Shown here in pieces: positions 48,562-56,812 of a DNA stretch of 64,000 bases. The translations under genes and the position numbers were made by a program. Within the stretch, counting starts at the first letter, position 1, and each line of letters starts with the position of its first letter. The notes beneath the pieces were generated by a model. It was not told where the DNA came from and made no database searches. It worked only from the letters and a program-made list of their open reading frames with translations. This DNA is from Kineobactrum sediminis (GTDB lineage Bacteria; Pseudomonadota; Gammaproteobacteria; Pseudomonadales; Halieaceae). The stretch spans positions 1-64,000 of the forward strand of contig NZ_PKLZ01000001.1 of the NCBI RefSeq assembly GCF_002868715.1. Direction: 5' to 3'.

Positions 48562-51500
48562 ATGGCTTTATTGTCTACACGCAAACAACTGGCACTGGCA
48601 GTTGCAATGACCATAGGTCTGTCGGCATCTGCACTGGCGCAAGAAACGTCATCGGCAATCAGGGGCAGCGTTACCACCGCAGCCGGAGAGCTGGTTCCCG
48701 GAGCAAAAGTGACAGTGCTGGATAACCGTACCGGCGCCACCCGGGAACTTACCGCGGGCACAACGGGCAGCTTTTCCCTGCGCGGGCTGCAGGTGGGCGG
48801 CCCCTACACAATTACCGTACGCGATACTACAGGTACAAGCACACTCGAGGATGTGTACCTGAACCTGGGTGAGACGGCCAACATCACCATCAGCCTTGAT
48901 GGACAACGCGCGATGGAATCAGTGCTGGTAACCGCCAGCCGGGATGCCGCCGGTACCTATGGCGCCATGGGCCCAACCGCCAATTTCAACCTCAATGACC
49001 TTGAATCAGCGCCCGCGGTCAACCGCGACATCAAGGATCTGATCCGCATTGATCCGCGCGTCTACATTGACGAAGCCTTTGCCGACTCCATTCAATGTGC
49101 CGGCGCCAACTCGCGCTTTAACAGTCTCACCGTGGATGGGATTCGTACCAACGACAACTTCGGTCTCAACAGCAATGGCTACCCTACCGTACGCATGCCG
49201 TTTTCCTATGATGCGATATCCCAGGTATCCGTTGAACTGGCGCCCTTCGATGTGCAGTACGGCGGCTTTACTGCCTGTAACATCAACGCAGTAACCAAGT
49301 CCGGCGACAATGAGTTCAGTGGTAGCGTCTTCTACGATTACACTGATGACTCGCTGCGCGGTGACACCCTCGAAGGCGACGACATCCTGGTCGGTGAATT
49401 TGAAGAAAAGCGGTACGGTTTCAACGTCGGCGGTCCGCTGATTGCCGATAAACTGTTCTTCTTCACAGCCTACGAAAAACTCGAAGGCGCCTCGCTGTTT
49501 GATCGCGGCCCCTCGGACTCCAATGCGGCAGTACCGGTACTGGGTTTCTCCCAGGCCCAGTCCGATGAAATCATCGACATCGCGCGTAACCTGTACAACT
49601 ATGAGCCGGGTGAACTGGTAAGCAGCTTGCCGGTGGAAGACGAAAAAATTCTCGCGCGCCTGGACTGGCAGATCAATGATTACCACCGCGCGTCCTTTAT
49701 CTATAATTACAACGATGGCAATGTTATTCGCCAATCGGACGGTGATGCCGACGAATTTGAATTCTCCAACCACTACTATGACCAAAGTGGTGAGCTCGAG
49801 TCTTACGTAGCTTCAGTATTTTCTGACTGGAGTGACACCTTCTCGACCGAGCTGCGCATCGGCACTTCAGATTTCGAAGCCAGCGTTGATCCGCTGGGTG
49901 GCACCGAGTTTGGCGAGGTCCAGATTACCACCGAAAATAACGGGTCCGAGGCAACCGTATACCTGGGTGCTGATGATTCTCGCCATGCCAACAAGCTGAA
50001 GTACACCACCGACACTTTCAAGCTGGCGGGTACCTGGGTTGCCGGTGATCACGTGATTACCGGCGGCTTTGAATTTGAAGAACTGGATGTTTTCAACTTG
50101 TTCGTGCAGGAAGCCGAAGGTGAATACCGCTTCGACTCCATTGATGATTTCCGCGCCGGTACGCCGTCGCGGATCATTTATGAAAACGCCAGCGGCAGCA
50201 ACAATCCCAATGATGGCGCGGCCGAGTTTTCCTACCGCACCAACACCGCGTACCTGCAAGATGAGTACTACCATGCGGGCTTGAACGCGAGTCTTACCTT
50301 TGGTGTACGTTATGACTGGTATACCAGCAGTGACAAGCCAGTGGAAAACCCATTGATTGAAGAGCTCTACGGGTTTTCCAATCAGCAGAACCTGGACGGC
50401 AAGGACCTGTTGCAACCGCGGGTCGGCTTTAACTGGGGCGTAAACGACGATCTGGAAGTACGCGGCGGCTTTGGCCTGTACTCCGGTGGCAACCCCAATG
50501 TCTGGATCGGCAATAATTACCAGAACAACGGCATCATTCTCCAGGAAGTGCAGGACCGCTCCGGCACCTCGGTTTTTGATATGCCGTTCACCGGCGAAGG
50601 CAGGCCGGTCTACGATGTGCCCCAGGACCTGTTTGACGCGGTTGCACGTGGCGAAGGCAGGCTCGGGGGCATTAACGTCCTGGATCCGGACTTCGATATC
50701 CCCTCGGAGTGGAAGTATGCACTGGGGTTCACCTATACCCTGCCCATGGACTACATAGTCATGGGCGACCTGCTGCACTCGGAGAAAAAAGATGCAGCCA
50801 TTATTCGTGACCTGACGCGTGTGCCCAGTGGCGCTACCGCACCGGATGGTCGCCCCATTTACACCAGCGCCAATGGACGTTCGCAGGACTTCATGCTCAC
50901 CAATGTCAGCGGGGATTCCGGCCAGTCCACTACCCTGTCCATGGCATTGAGTAAATCGCATGACTTCGGGCTCGACTGGACCCTGGCCTATGCTTACACC
51001 CAGGCGGAAGATGTCAACCCGATGACCAGTTCGGTAGCCTTCTCGAATTATGCCAACGCCGCAGTGGCCGACTCCGAGAATCCCGGTGCCGCAACATCCA
51101 ACTACGAAGTTCCGCACCGTTTCACACTACGCATGTCCTATGCCCGTGATTTTGTGCCCGGCTACAGCACGCGCTTTACCCTGTTCGGTAGCGCCAATGA
51201 AGGCCGCCCATACAGCTATGTCTTCAACGGTGACCTCGGTGGCGCCCTGGGTAGTTCAATAGGCTTTATCGACCAGAACCTGGTCTACATCCCCACTGCA
51301 AATGACCCGCTGGTGGTCTATGCCGATGGTTTCGACAAGGCGGCCTTTGATGCACTGGTCAGTAGCGAGGAGCTTTCACGCGGCTCCATCATGGACCGCA
51401 ACAGTATCAACAGCGACTGGTGGGTCAAGTTTGACCTCAAGGTTGAGCAGGAAGTGCCCGGGTTTATGGCCGAACATCGCGGCAAGGCGTTTGTTGTCGT

Positions 51501-51702
51501 AGAGAACCTGGGCAACCTGCTCAACGACGACTGGGGCGTGATGAACGAGGCCAGCTTTCCCCGCTCGCAACAGTTGGTGGACGCGTCTATCAATGACCAG
51601 GGGCAGTATGTGTTTGAGCGTTTCTTCGAGCCGGCACAGCAAAGTCGGGTTGCCAGCGCTTCCCTGTGGCAGGTGCGTATCGGCGTAAGCTACGACTTCT
51701 AA
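48562..51702 (+). CDS. Oar-like TonB-dependent receptor with carboxypeptidase-regulatory N-domain
   Basis: A 1046-residue outer-membrane receptor. After a signal peptide (to about residue 29, ALAQ) there is a CarboxypepD-regulatory-like domain (about 30-110; SAIRGSVTTAAGELVPGAKV), then a plug (about 120-250) and a large barrel ending in Phe (VRIGVSYDF). This architecture is that of Oar/SusC-like receptors for large ligands. No SusD partner is present. The preceding 5'-nucleotidase and following endonuclease/phosphatase point to nucleic-acid fragments or organophosphates as ligand, by context only. A rho-independent terminator follows the gene. Confidence 0.9.
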   Translation: MALLSTRKQLALAVAMTIGLSASALAQETSSAIRGSVTTAAGELVPGAKVTVLDNRTGATRELTAGTTGSFSLRGLQVGGPYTITVRDTTGTSTLEDVYLNLGETANITISLDGQRAMESVLVTASRDAAGTYGAMGPTANFNLNDLESAPAVNRDIKDLIRIDPRVYIDEAFADSIQCAGANSRFNSLTVDGIRTNDNFGLNSNGYPTVRMPFSYDAISQVSVELAPFDVQYGGFTACNINAVTKSGDNEFSGSVFYDYTDDSLRGDTLEGDDILVGEFEEKRYGFNVGGPLIADKLFFFTAYEKLEGASLFDRGPSDSNAAVPVLGFSQAQSDEIIDIARNLYNYEPGELVSSLPVEDEKILARLDWQINDYHRASFIYNYNDGNVIRQSDGDADEFEFSNHYYDQSGELESYVASVFSDWSDTFSTELRIGTSDFEASVDPLGGTEFGEVQITTENNGSEATVYLGADDSRHANKLKYTTDTFKLAGTWVAGDHVITGGFEFEELDVFNLFVQEAEGEYRFDSIDDFRAGTPSRIIYENASGSNNPNDGAAEFSYRTNTAYLQDEYYHAGLNASLTFGVRYDWYTSSDKPVENPLIEELYGFSNQQNLDGKDLLQPRVGFNWGVNDDLEVRGGFGLYSGGNPNVWIGNNYQNNGIILQEVQDRSGTSVFDMPFTGEGRPVYDVPQDLFDAVARGEGRLGGINVLDPDFDIPSEWKYALGFTYTLPMDYIVMGDLLHSEKKDAAIIRDLTRVPSGATAPDGRPIYTSANGRSQDFMLTNVSGDSGQSTTLSMALSKSHDFGLDWTLAYAYTQAEDVNPMTSSVAFSNYANAAVADSENPGAATSNYEVPHRFTLRMSYARDFVPGYSTRFTLFGSANEGRPYSYVFNGDLGGALGSSIGFIDQNLVYIPTANDPLVVYADGFDKAAFDALVSSEELSRGSIMDRNSINSDWWVKFDLKVEQEVPGFMAEHRGKAFVVVENLGNLLNDDWGVMNEASFPRSQQLVDASINDQGQYVFERFFEPAQQSRVASASLWQVRIGVSYDF

Positions 51703-51724
51703 ACCGTAGCGCATGGAACAGTTG

Positions 51725-51749
51725 AAGCCGGCCATGTGCCGGCTTTTTT
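51725..51749 (+). terminator. Rho-independent terminator after the Oar-like receptor
   Basis: A perfect 8-bp stem aagccggc / gccggctt with a five-base loop (catgt), running into six T residues. It lies 22 bases past the receptor stop and 19 bases before the next gene. Confidence 0.85.
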
Positions 51750-51767
51750 ATCGAGGATAAATTCACG

Positions 51768-53033
51768 ATGCGCAACACTGTAAACCGGTTATTGTTCATA
51801 CTGGTATTAAGTACCTCCAATACCGTGTGGAGCAATACCGAAATGTCTTTGCGTGTGGCCACGTTTAACGTCAGCATGACCGGCGACAACTATACTGCAC
51901 CCGGCGAGGCCGTCACCGGTAATGAACTGTTTGAACAACTGGCGACCGGCACACACCAGCAGATTCGAACCATCGCGGAGACCATCCAGCGGGTGCGACC
52001 GGATATCCTCCTGCTCAATGAATTCGACTTCAGCGCCGATCCCGCGCGGGGCGTTGATGCCTTCCGCCGGCGCTTTCTGCTGCAATCCCGGCAGGGCGCT
52101 GATGCGATTGATTACCCTTATTATTACTTGGCCCCGGTTAATGCCGGTATTGATTCAGGGTTTGACCTGGACGGTGACGGCATTGCCTCGGGCCGCGGCC
52201 AGGATGCGCTTGGCTATGGCCTGTATCCCGGCCAATACGGCATGCTCCTGCTAAGCCGCTACCCGATAGAGCACGGCGCCGCGCGCACATTCCAGCAGCT
52301 CCTGTGGCGGGATATGCCAGGCAACCTGCTGGTGGATATCAGGGACAGCGAGGGCTCGCCCTGGTACACCGAGGCCATGCAGCAGGTACTCAGGCTGTCC
52401 TCAAAATCCCACTGGGACATTCCGGTGCGCGTTAACGGGCAGCTGCTGCGCATTCTTGCCAGCCACCCCACACCGCCGGTGTTCGACGGGCCGGAGAACC
52501 GTAACGGCAAGCGTAACCACGATGAAATCCGTTTCTGGGTGGACTACCTGGACGGCGGCGTCAGTGCCAATTACATCCGCGACGACGCGGGTGGGGCTGG
52601 CGGCCTGCGCGGGAATCGCTTTATCATCCTGGGTGACCTCAATGCGTCACCGGTGGAGGGGGATGCCTGGCCTGCCGCCATCGACAGTTTGCTGAATCAC
52701 CCACAAGTTAATGCCACAGTGGTACCAACCAGCGCAGGCGGTCGGGAAAACCAGCCGGATAATCCGCATGCCGCCAGCCATACGGCCGACTTCAAGTTGC
52801 GGGTAGACTACGTACTGCCGTCTGTCACCGGCCTGCGGGCAACGGCTGCCGGGGTCTTCTGGCCCGCCGCCGGCGATCCCCTGGCGCGATTGGCCAAAGA
52901 CCGGCACAGTTCATCGGATCACCGCCTGGTATGGATGGACCTGGTACTGGAAAAAATACCGGTGACAGCTCGTGATACTGGTGATACCGGCGACTCCCCG
53001 GAAGATATGTCGCCTGGACAGACAGGTTATTGA
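51768..53033 (+). CDS. Secreted endonuclease/exonuclease/phosphatase family protein
   Basis: A 421-residue Mg-dependent phosphodiesterase-fold protein with an N-terminal signal peptide (to about residue 24, TVWS). The family residues are in VATFNVSM, LLNEFDFSA (catalytic Glu), ILGDLNASP (Asp/Asn) and HSSSDHRLVWMDL (terminal Asp-His). It could cleave nucleic acids, phospholipids or other phosphodiesters outside the cytoplasm. The start lies just after the terminator of the receptor gene, so it needs its own promoter or partial read-through. Confidence 0.87.
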   Translation: MRNTVNRLLFILVLSTSNTVWSNTEMSLRVATFNVSMTGDNYTAPGEAVTGNELFEQLATGTHQQIRTIAETIQRVRPDILLLNEFDFSADPARGVDAFRRRFLLQSRQGADAIDYPYYYLAPVNAGIDSGFDLDGDGIASGRGQDALGYGLYPGQYGMLLLSRYPIEHGAARTFQQLLWRDMPGNLLVDIRDSEGSPWYTEAMQQVLRLSSKSHWDIPVRVNGQLLRILASHPTPPVFDGPENRNGKRNHDEIRFWVDYLDGGVSANYIRDDAGGAGGLRGNRFIILGDLNASPVEGDAWPAAIDSLLNHPQVNATVVPTSAGGRENQPDNPHAASHTADFKLRVDYVLPSVTGLRATAAGVFWPAAGDPLARLAKDRHSSSDHRLVWMDLVLEKIPVTARDTGDTGDSPEDMSPGQTGY

Positions 53034-53088
53034 CGACTCCGCTTTGCCCATGCCTATATCCACTTGCATTCCGCCACCGACGCGAATA

Positions 53089-53104
53089 CTGTATATACAT
53101 ACAG
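53089..53104 (+). promoter_or_regulatory. LexA box upstream of imuA
   Basis: A perfect CTGT-N8-ACAG operator (ctgtatatacatacag), flanked by TA, 36 bases before the imuA ATG. This matches the gammaproteobacterial SOS box, so imuA should be DNA-damage inducible. Confidence 0.9.
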
Positions 53105-53139
53105 CAAAAAGCACAGGCAATATCCGGAGGCACAGCATC

Positions 53140-53868
53140 ATGAACAAGGCACTGGAACAGGTTATTCTTCGTCACGACACCTGGCGCGGCACATCACGGC
53201 ACTTCAATGGCTCACATTCGTCAGCCAACAGCGACTCTCACAAGGGTGGCCTGGGCACCGGTTATCGGCCGCTGGATGCTGCACTGCAGCAGGGTGGCTG
53301 GCCCGAAGCCACCACTATTGAGGTGTTGAGCGACAGTTGCGGTATGGGCGCCATGGGGCTGTTTTTACCGGCCATGGAAAAACTGAGCGCCCAGGGCCGC
53401 TGGCAGGCTTTCATTGCACCACCCAATACGCCCTATGCGCCGCTACTGGCCGCTCGTGGCATCGACACCGGGCAGGTCCTGCTGGTACACCCGCAAAACC
53501 GTGAAGACCTGCTCTGGAGTATTGAGCAGGCCCTGCGCAGCACCACCTGCAGCGCCGTATTCAGTTGGCTGGGGGCGGGCAATTACAGTTACGGTGAATT
53601 GCGTAAGTTGCAACTGGCGGCGGCAGGCAGCGATACCCTGGCGGTATTGTTTCGCTCCAGCGAGGCCGCCGCTACCAGCGCGCCTGCGGGCTTGCGCCTG
53701 CACATGCGGGAATACCGCAAGGTACACATTCTCAAGCAGCGCGGCGGCAGGCAACAGGTGGATATCAACCTGTCCCCGGATGAAGAATTGTCACACCAAC
53801 CGCAATTGTGGGAACTGCCTGCATGGCCACCGGCTACAGTCGCAACCAGCGCACTGGGGCTTCATTGA
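53140..53868 (+). CDS. imuA: SOS mutagenesis protein ImuA
   Basis: A 242-residue RecA-related accessory factor of damage-induced mutagenesis, which normally works with ImuB and DnaE2. It has the family core GYRPLDAALQQGGWPEATTI followed by a degenerate nucleotide loop (SDSCGMGAMGLFLPAM, no Walker lysine) and AVFSWLGAGNYSYGELRKLQ. The ATG at 53140 has the strong site CCGGAGG and lies under a LexA box. Unusually, imuB is not next to it but 2.9 kb downstream, beyond three unrelated genes. Confidence 0.9.
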   Translation: MNKALEQVILRHDTWRGTSRHFNGSHSSANSDSHKGGLGTGYRPLDAALQQGGWPEATTIEVLSDSCGMGAMGLFLPAMEKLSAQGRWQAFIAPPNTPYAPLLAARGIDTGQVLLVHPQNREDLLWSIEQALRSTTCSAVFSWLGAGNYSYGELRKLQLAAAGSDTLAVLFRSSEAAATSAPAGLRLHMREYRKVHILKQRGGRQQVDINLSPDEELSHQPQLWELPAWPPATVATSALGLH

Positions 53869-53965
53869 GCAGGATCAATTACCAGCACCACTAAAGGGAT
53901 AGCATTCTGGCTACCGCTTGGGCTAACGTACAGCACCAGGATCATTGTCACTACGGAGCACAGAT

Positions 53966-54403
53966 ATGCAGGAGTTACCCCACCACTACCAGGTGTCGGC
54001 AACAGCGGGTGCCGAGGGCACCGTCACTTTGGAAGGTCATAGCCTGCCGCCACTGGAAACGGCGCCACCCATCGAATTTGGCGGGCCCGGGGGCTACTGG
54101 TCACCGGAGGCCATGCTGGTGGGTGCGGTTACCGACTGTTTTATCCTGAGCTTTCGCGCCGTTGCGCGAGCCTCGAAACTGGACTGGATAAACATTGAAT
54201 GCAGCACTGAAGGCACACTTGAGCGTGTTGAGCGGGTTAACCGCTTTACCGAGCTGACGGTTACCGCACACCTTAGTGTAGCGGCGGGCACAGATACGAA
54301 AAAAGCACAGCAACTGCTGGAGAAGGCGGAATCCGTTTGCCTCATCAGCAACTCGCTCAGTAGTACTGTCCACCTGAAAGCCACCGTCGGTGAGATCAGC
54401 TGA
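53966..54403 (+). CDS. OsmC-family peroxidase-like protein
   Basis: A 145-residue protein of the OsmC/Ohr family, which reduces organic peroxides with a cysteine pair. The two cysteines are in AVTDCFILSF and ESVCLISNSL, at the family positions. The ATG at 53966 has GGAG eight bases before it. It lies between imuA and a small membrane protein; possible read-through from the SOS-controlled imuA promoter would tie it to stress response, but that is inference. Confidence 0.88.
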   Translation: MQELPHHYQVSATAGAEGTVTLEGHSLPPLETAPPIEFGGPGGYWSPEAMLVGAVTDCFILSFRAVARASKLDWINIECSTEGTLERVERVNRFTELTVTAHLSVAAGTDTKKAQQLLEKAESVCLISNSLSSTVHLKATVGEIS

Positions 54404-54466
54404 GCCGGAATAGCTATTGGCATGATGAGCCGATATAACGCAATGAAGAGCGTAACAGGCTAGATA

Positions 54467-54673
54467 ATGGATCAATGGTTAAGTGACTACGGTGTCACCC
54501 TTGGCGTGGGCGCGCTTATCGTGTTCATGATCTTTATCGTCTGGGATCTGGCCAAACGCAGCAATGCCGGCAGGTTCGGCACCCTGATTCTCTATATCGG
54601 CCTGGCGATGGGCATCCTCGGCTTCCTGATCAAGGTCATTATCACCTATTTGCTGGAAAACACCGGCGTCTGA
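54467..54673 (+). CDS. DUF2788 small membrane protein
   Basis: A 68-residue protein with two transmembrane helices (about 14-29 and 40-63) separated by a short basic loop (DLAKRSNAGRFG). It fits DUF2788, a family of unknown function common in gammaproteobacteria. An 8-bp hairpin overlaps its stop codon at 54663-54683 and may help separate it from the convergent DUF885 gene, though it lacks a T-run. Confidence 0.8.
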   Translation: MDQWLSDYGVTLGVGALIVFMIFIVWDLAKRSNAGRFGTLILYIGLAMGILGFLIKVIITYLLENTGV

Positions 54674-54718
54674 ACGACGCCGGCAGAGAGAAAGCAATCA
54701 ACGCCGGAGCATAGATCC

Positions 54719-56602
54719 TTACGCGTTTGCCGCCAGGGTTTCCGCAATCAGGCGGTCGATATTGGCTTCCAGCAATGACAGTGGTACCCGGCCATAGCCC
54801 AGTATTTCGTCGTGGAAAGCGCGTATATCAAACTGCTCGCCCAGTGCGGTCTGTGCACGCTCGCGCAGCTCCATGATCTTCAGCTTGCCGATCAGGTAAG
54901 CTGTCGCCTGGCCGGGCATGGCAATATAACGCTCAATAGCCTTGGTGGAATCCGCTGCGGAATTGGGCGTGTTCTCTATCAGGTAGGCAATTGCCTCTTC
55001 CCGGGTCCAGCGCTTGCTGTGCAGGCCGGTATCAACCACCAGGCGGCAGGCCCGCCACAGTTCCATCGCCAGGCGACCAAAGTCTGAATAGGGATCTTCA
55101 TAAAATCCCATGTCCGCGGCGACTTCCTCGGTGTACAGGGCCCAGCCTTCACTGTAAGCGGTAAAGGTAGTGTGCCGCTGGAATTCGGGAATTGCCTCCA
55201 GCTCCACCGCGATCGCCACTTGCATATGGTGCCCGGGCACGCCCTCATGATAAGCCAGTGCCTCCAACTGATAGCGCGGCATGCTGTTCATGTCATACAG
55301 GTTGGCGTAGTAGATACCGGGGCGGGAAGCATCCGCGGGCGGCCCTTGGTAGAAGGCTTTACCGGCGGATTTTTCACGGAACGCCTCAACCCGCTTCACG
55401 ATCATTTCTGCCTCGGGCAAAACACCAAACTGTTCACCCAGCCGGGCACGCATGCTGTCAATCGCCGCATTGGCTTCAGCCAGGTAGGCAGCGCGGCCTT
55501 CGTCGGTATTCGGGTAGTAAAACTGCGGATCGTTGCGCATGAATTCAAAGAATTCCGCCAGGCTGCCGTCAAAACCCACTTCTTCCATGATGGTGCGCAT
55601 GGCGTCGTGAATACGATCCACTTCCTGCAAACCAATATTGTGTACTTCGTCGGCAGTCAAGTCTGTGGTGGTAAACCAGCGCAGGCGCTCGGCATAAAAC
55701 TTGTCGCCGTCAGTAAACTTCCAGACACCATCTGCATCGGGAGCCTGCTCCGCCTGTGCGGACAGGGCTGCAATCAATCTTTCATAAGCGGGCTCCACCA
55801 CTTCAACCAGGGCTGTGCGGGCATCGGCCAGCAAGCGTTCGCGAGTGGCATCCTCTATCTCCAGCGCAGCCACCTTGGCCTGGAAGTCCTGCCACAGCGT
55901 AGAGTCTTCACCTTCCGCATCGAAGGGTACGCCCATGATGATATTCCGTGAGGCTTCAATCATCTGCGGATACTGCCAGTCCGCCAGTAACAAGCCCTTT
56001 TCGGTGCGAATGGCCAGCTGTTCAATCACCCCCTCAAACCAGGTACCGACATTATCGAGGCGGCCAATATAAGCCTCTGCATCCGCGACGTCCGCAATTC
56101 CGTGAACGTTGATCAGGTTACTGGCCACCTGGGTGTGTGGCCCACGAAACTGGTGTGCAACAAACTTGTGATGGCGGAACTCGTCGCTGGCGATCAGGCG
56201 CTGTAATTCAGCCTGGTACAAGTCATAGGACAGACGATCACTGCTGGACAGGGACTCGCGGTCAAACTGTGCCAGCTGCTGCAGCCTGGCTTCGTTAATC
56301 GCACGGGTTTCATCCTGGAATTCCTCGGTTACCGAATTCCACTGATCATGGTTGGTTTTAATGCCGCGATAACTTGCTGTGTAAGGGAAACGGGCCATAT
56401 CGACCGCGTAGTTTTCCTTGAGAAAAGTGCGAAACGCAACGGTTACCGCCTCATCAGTGGATGCCTGCCCCGAGTCTGTCACTGAGCCTGAAACAGAGGG
56501 TGCGGCACTGGTATCTGTGGGGGTTTGCTCATTGGAGCAGGCGGTGAGCAAGCCCGTAGCCAGTCCCGAAATGGCAATTATCTTTACTAGGTTCAACAAC
56601 AT
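54719..56602 (-). CDS. DUF885 lipoprotein, putative metallopeptidase
   Basis: A 627-residue protein with a lipoprotein signal (lipobox LLTAC, Cys near 22), a Ser/Thr/Ala-rich linker and a DUF885 domain (about 55-620). DUF885 proteins resemble M3/M32-like metallopeptidases: the motif EALAYHEGVPGHHMQVAIA contains a HExxxGHH-type zinc site and a Glu follows in AYSEGWALYTEEVA. Peptide cleavage in the periplasm or on the outer membrane is likely; no substrate is known. It is transcribed opposite to imuA and imuB and stands between them. Confidence 0.88.
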   Translation of the reverse strand: MLLNLVKIIAISGLATGLLTACSNEQTPTDTSAAPSVSGSVTDSGQASTDEAVTVAFRTFLKENYAVDMARFPYTASYRGIKTNHDQWNSVTEEFQDETRAINEARLQQLAQFDRESLSSSDRLSYDLYQAELQRLIASDEFRHHKFVAHQFRGPHTQVASNLINVHGIADVADAEAYIGRLDNVGTWFEGVIEQLAIRTEKGLLLADWQYPQMIEASRNIIMGVPFDAEGEDSTLWQDFQAKVAALEIEDATRERLLADARTALVEVVEPAYERLIAALSAQAEQAPDADGVWKFTDGDKFYAERLRWFTTTDLTADEVHNIGLQEVDRIHDAMRTIMEEVGFDGSLAEFFEFMRNDPQFYYPNTDEGRAAYLAEANAAIDSMRARLGEQFGVLPEAEMIVKRVEAFREKSAGKAFYQGPPADASRPGIYYANLYDMNSMPRYQLEALAYHEGVPGHHMQVAIAVELEAIPEFQRHTTFTAYSEGWALYTEEVAADMGFYEDPYSDFGRLAMELWRACRLVVDTGLHSKRWTREEAIAYLIENTPNSAADSTKAIERYIAMPGQATAYLIGKLKIMELRERAQTALGEQFDIRAFHDEILGYGRVPLSLLEANIDRLIAETLAANA

Positions 56603-56739
56603 TCAGTCCTCTTTACTATTAAATGGGGATATTACGATACGCAATGGCACCGAAAACCGGCGGCATTGTGTCGTAATTGGGTGGCAGGGTCCACTTTCAG
56701 ACACTCTCAGGCTGGACAGGTTCAAACGGCTTCGCGATA

Positions 56740-56755
56740 CTGTATGTATGTACAG
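56740..56755 (+). promoter_or_regulatory. LexA box upstream of imuB
   Basis: A perfect CTGT-N8-ACAG operator (ctgtatgtatgtacag) 58 bases before the imuB start. Together with the box before imuA it gives each separated gene its own SOS control. Confidence 0.9.
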
Positions 56756-56812
56756 TTTATCTGCCAGTAAAAAAGCATCCGTCGCCGATGTCCCCTGCCG
56801 GGAGGCCTGGCG

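Noticed and set aside
49867-51117. 416-residue open frame on the minus strand
   Set aside because: Antisense shadow of the Oar-like receptor, whose own frame is fully supported by signal peptide, plug and terminal Phe.
54663-54683. Hairpin ccggcgtc/gacgccgg as a terminator for DUF2788
   Set aside because: It overlaps the stop codon and has no T-run on either strand, so it is not listed as a terminator.
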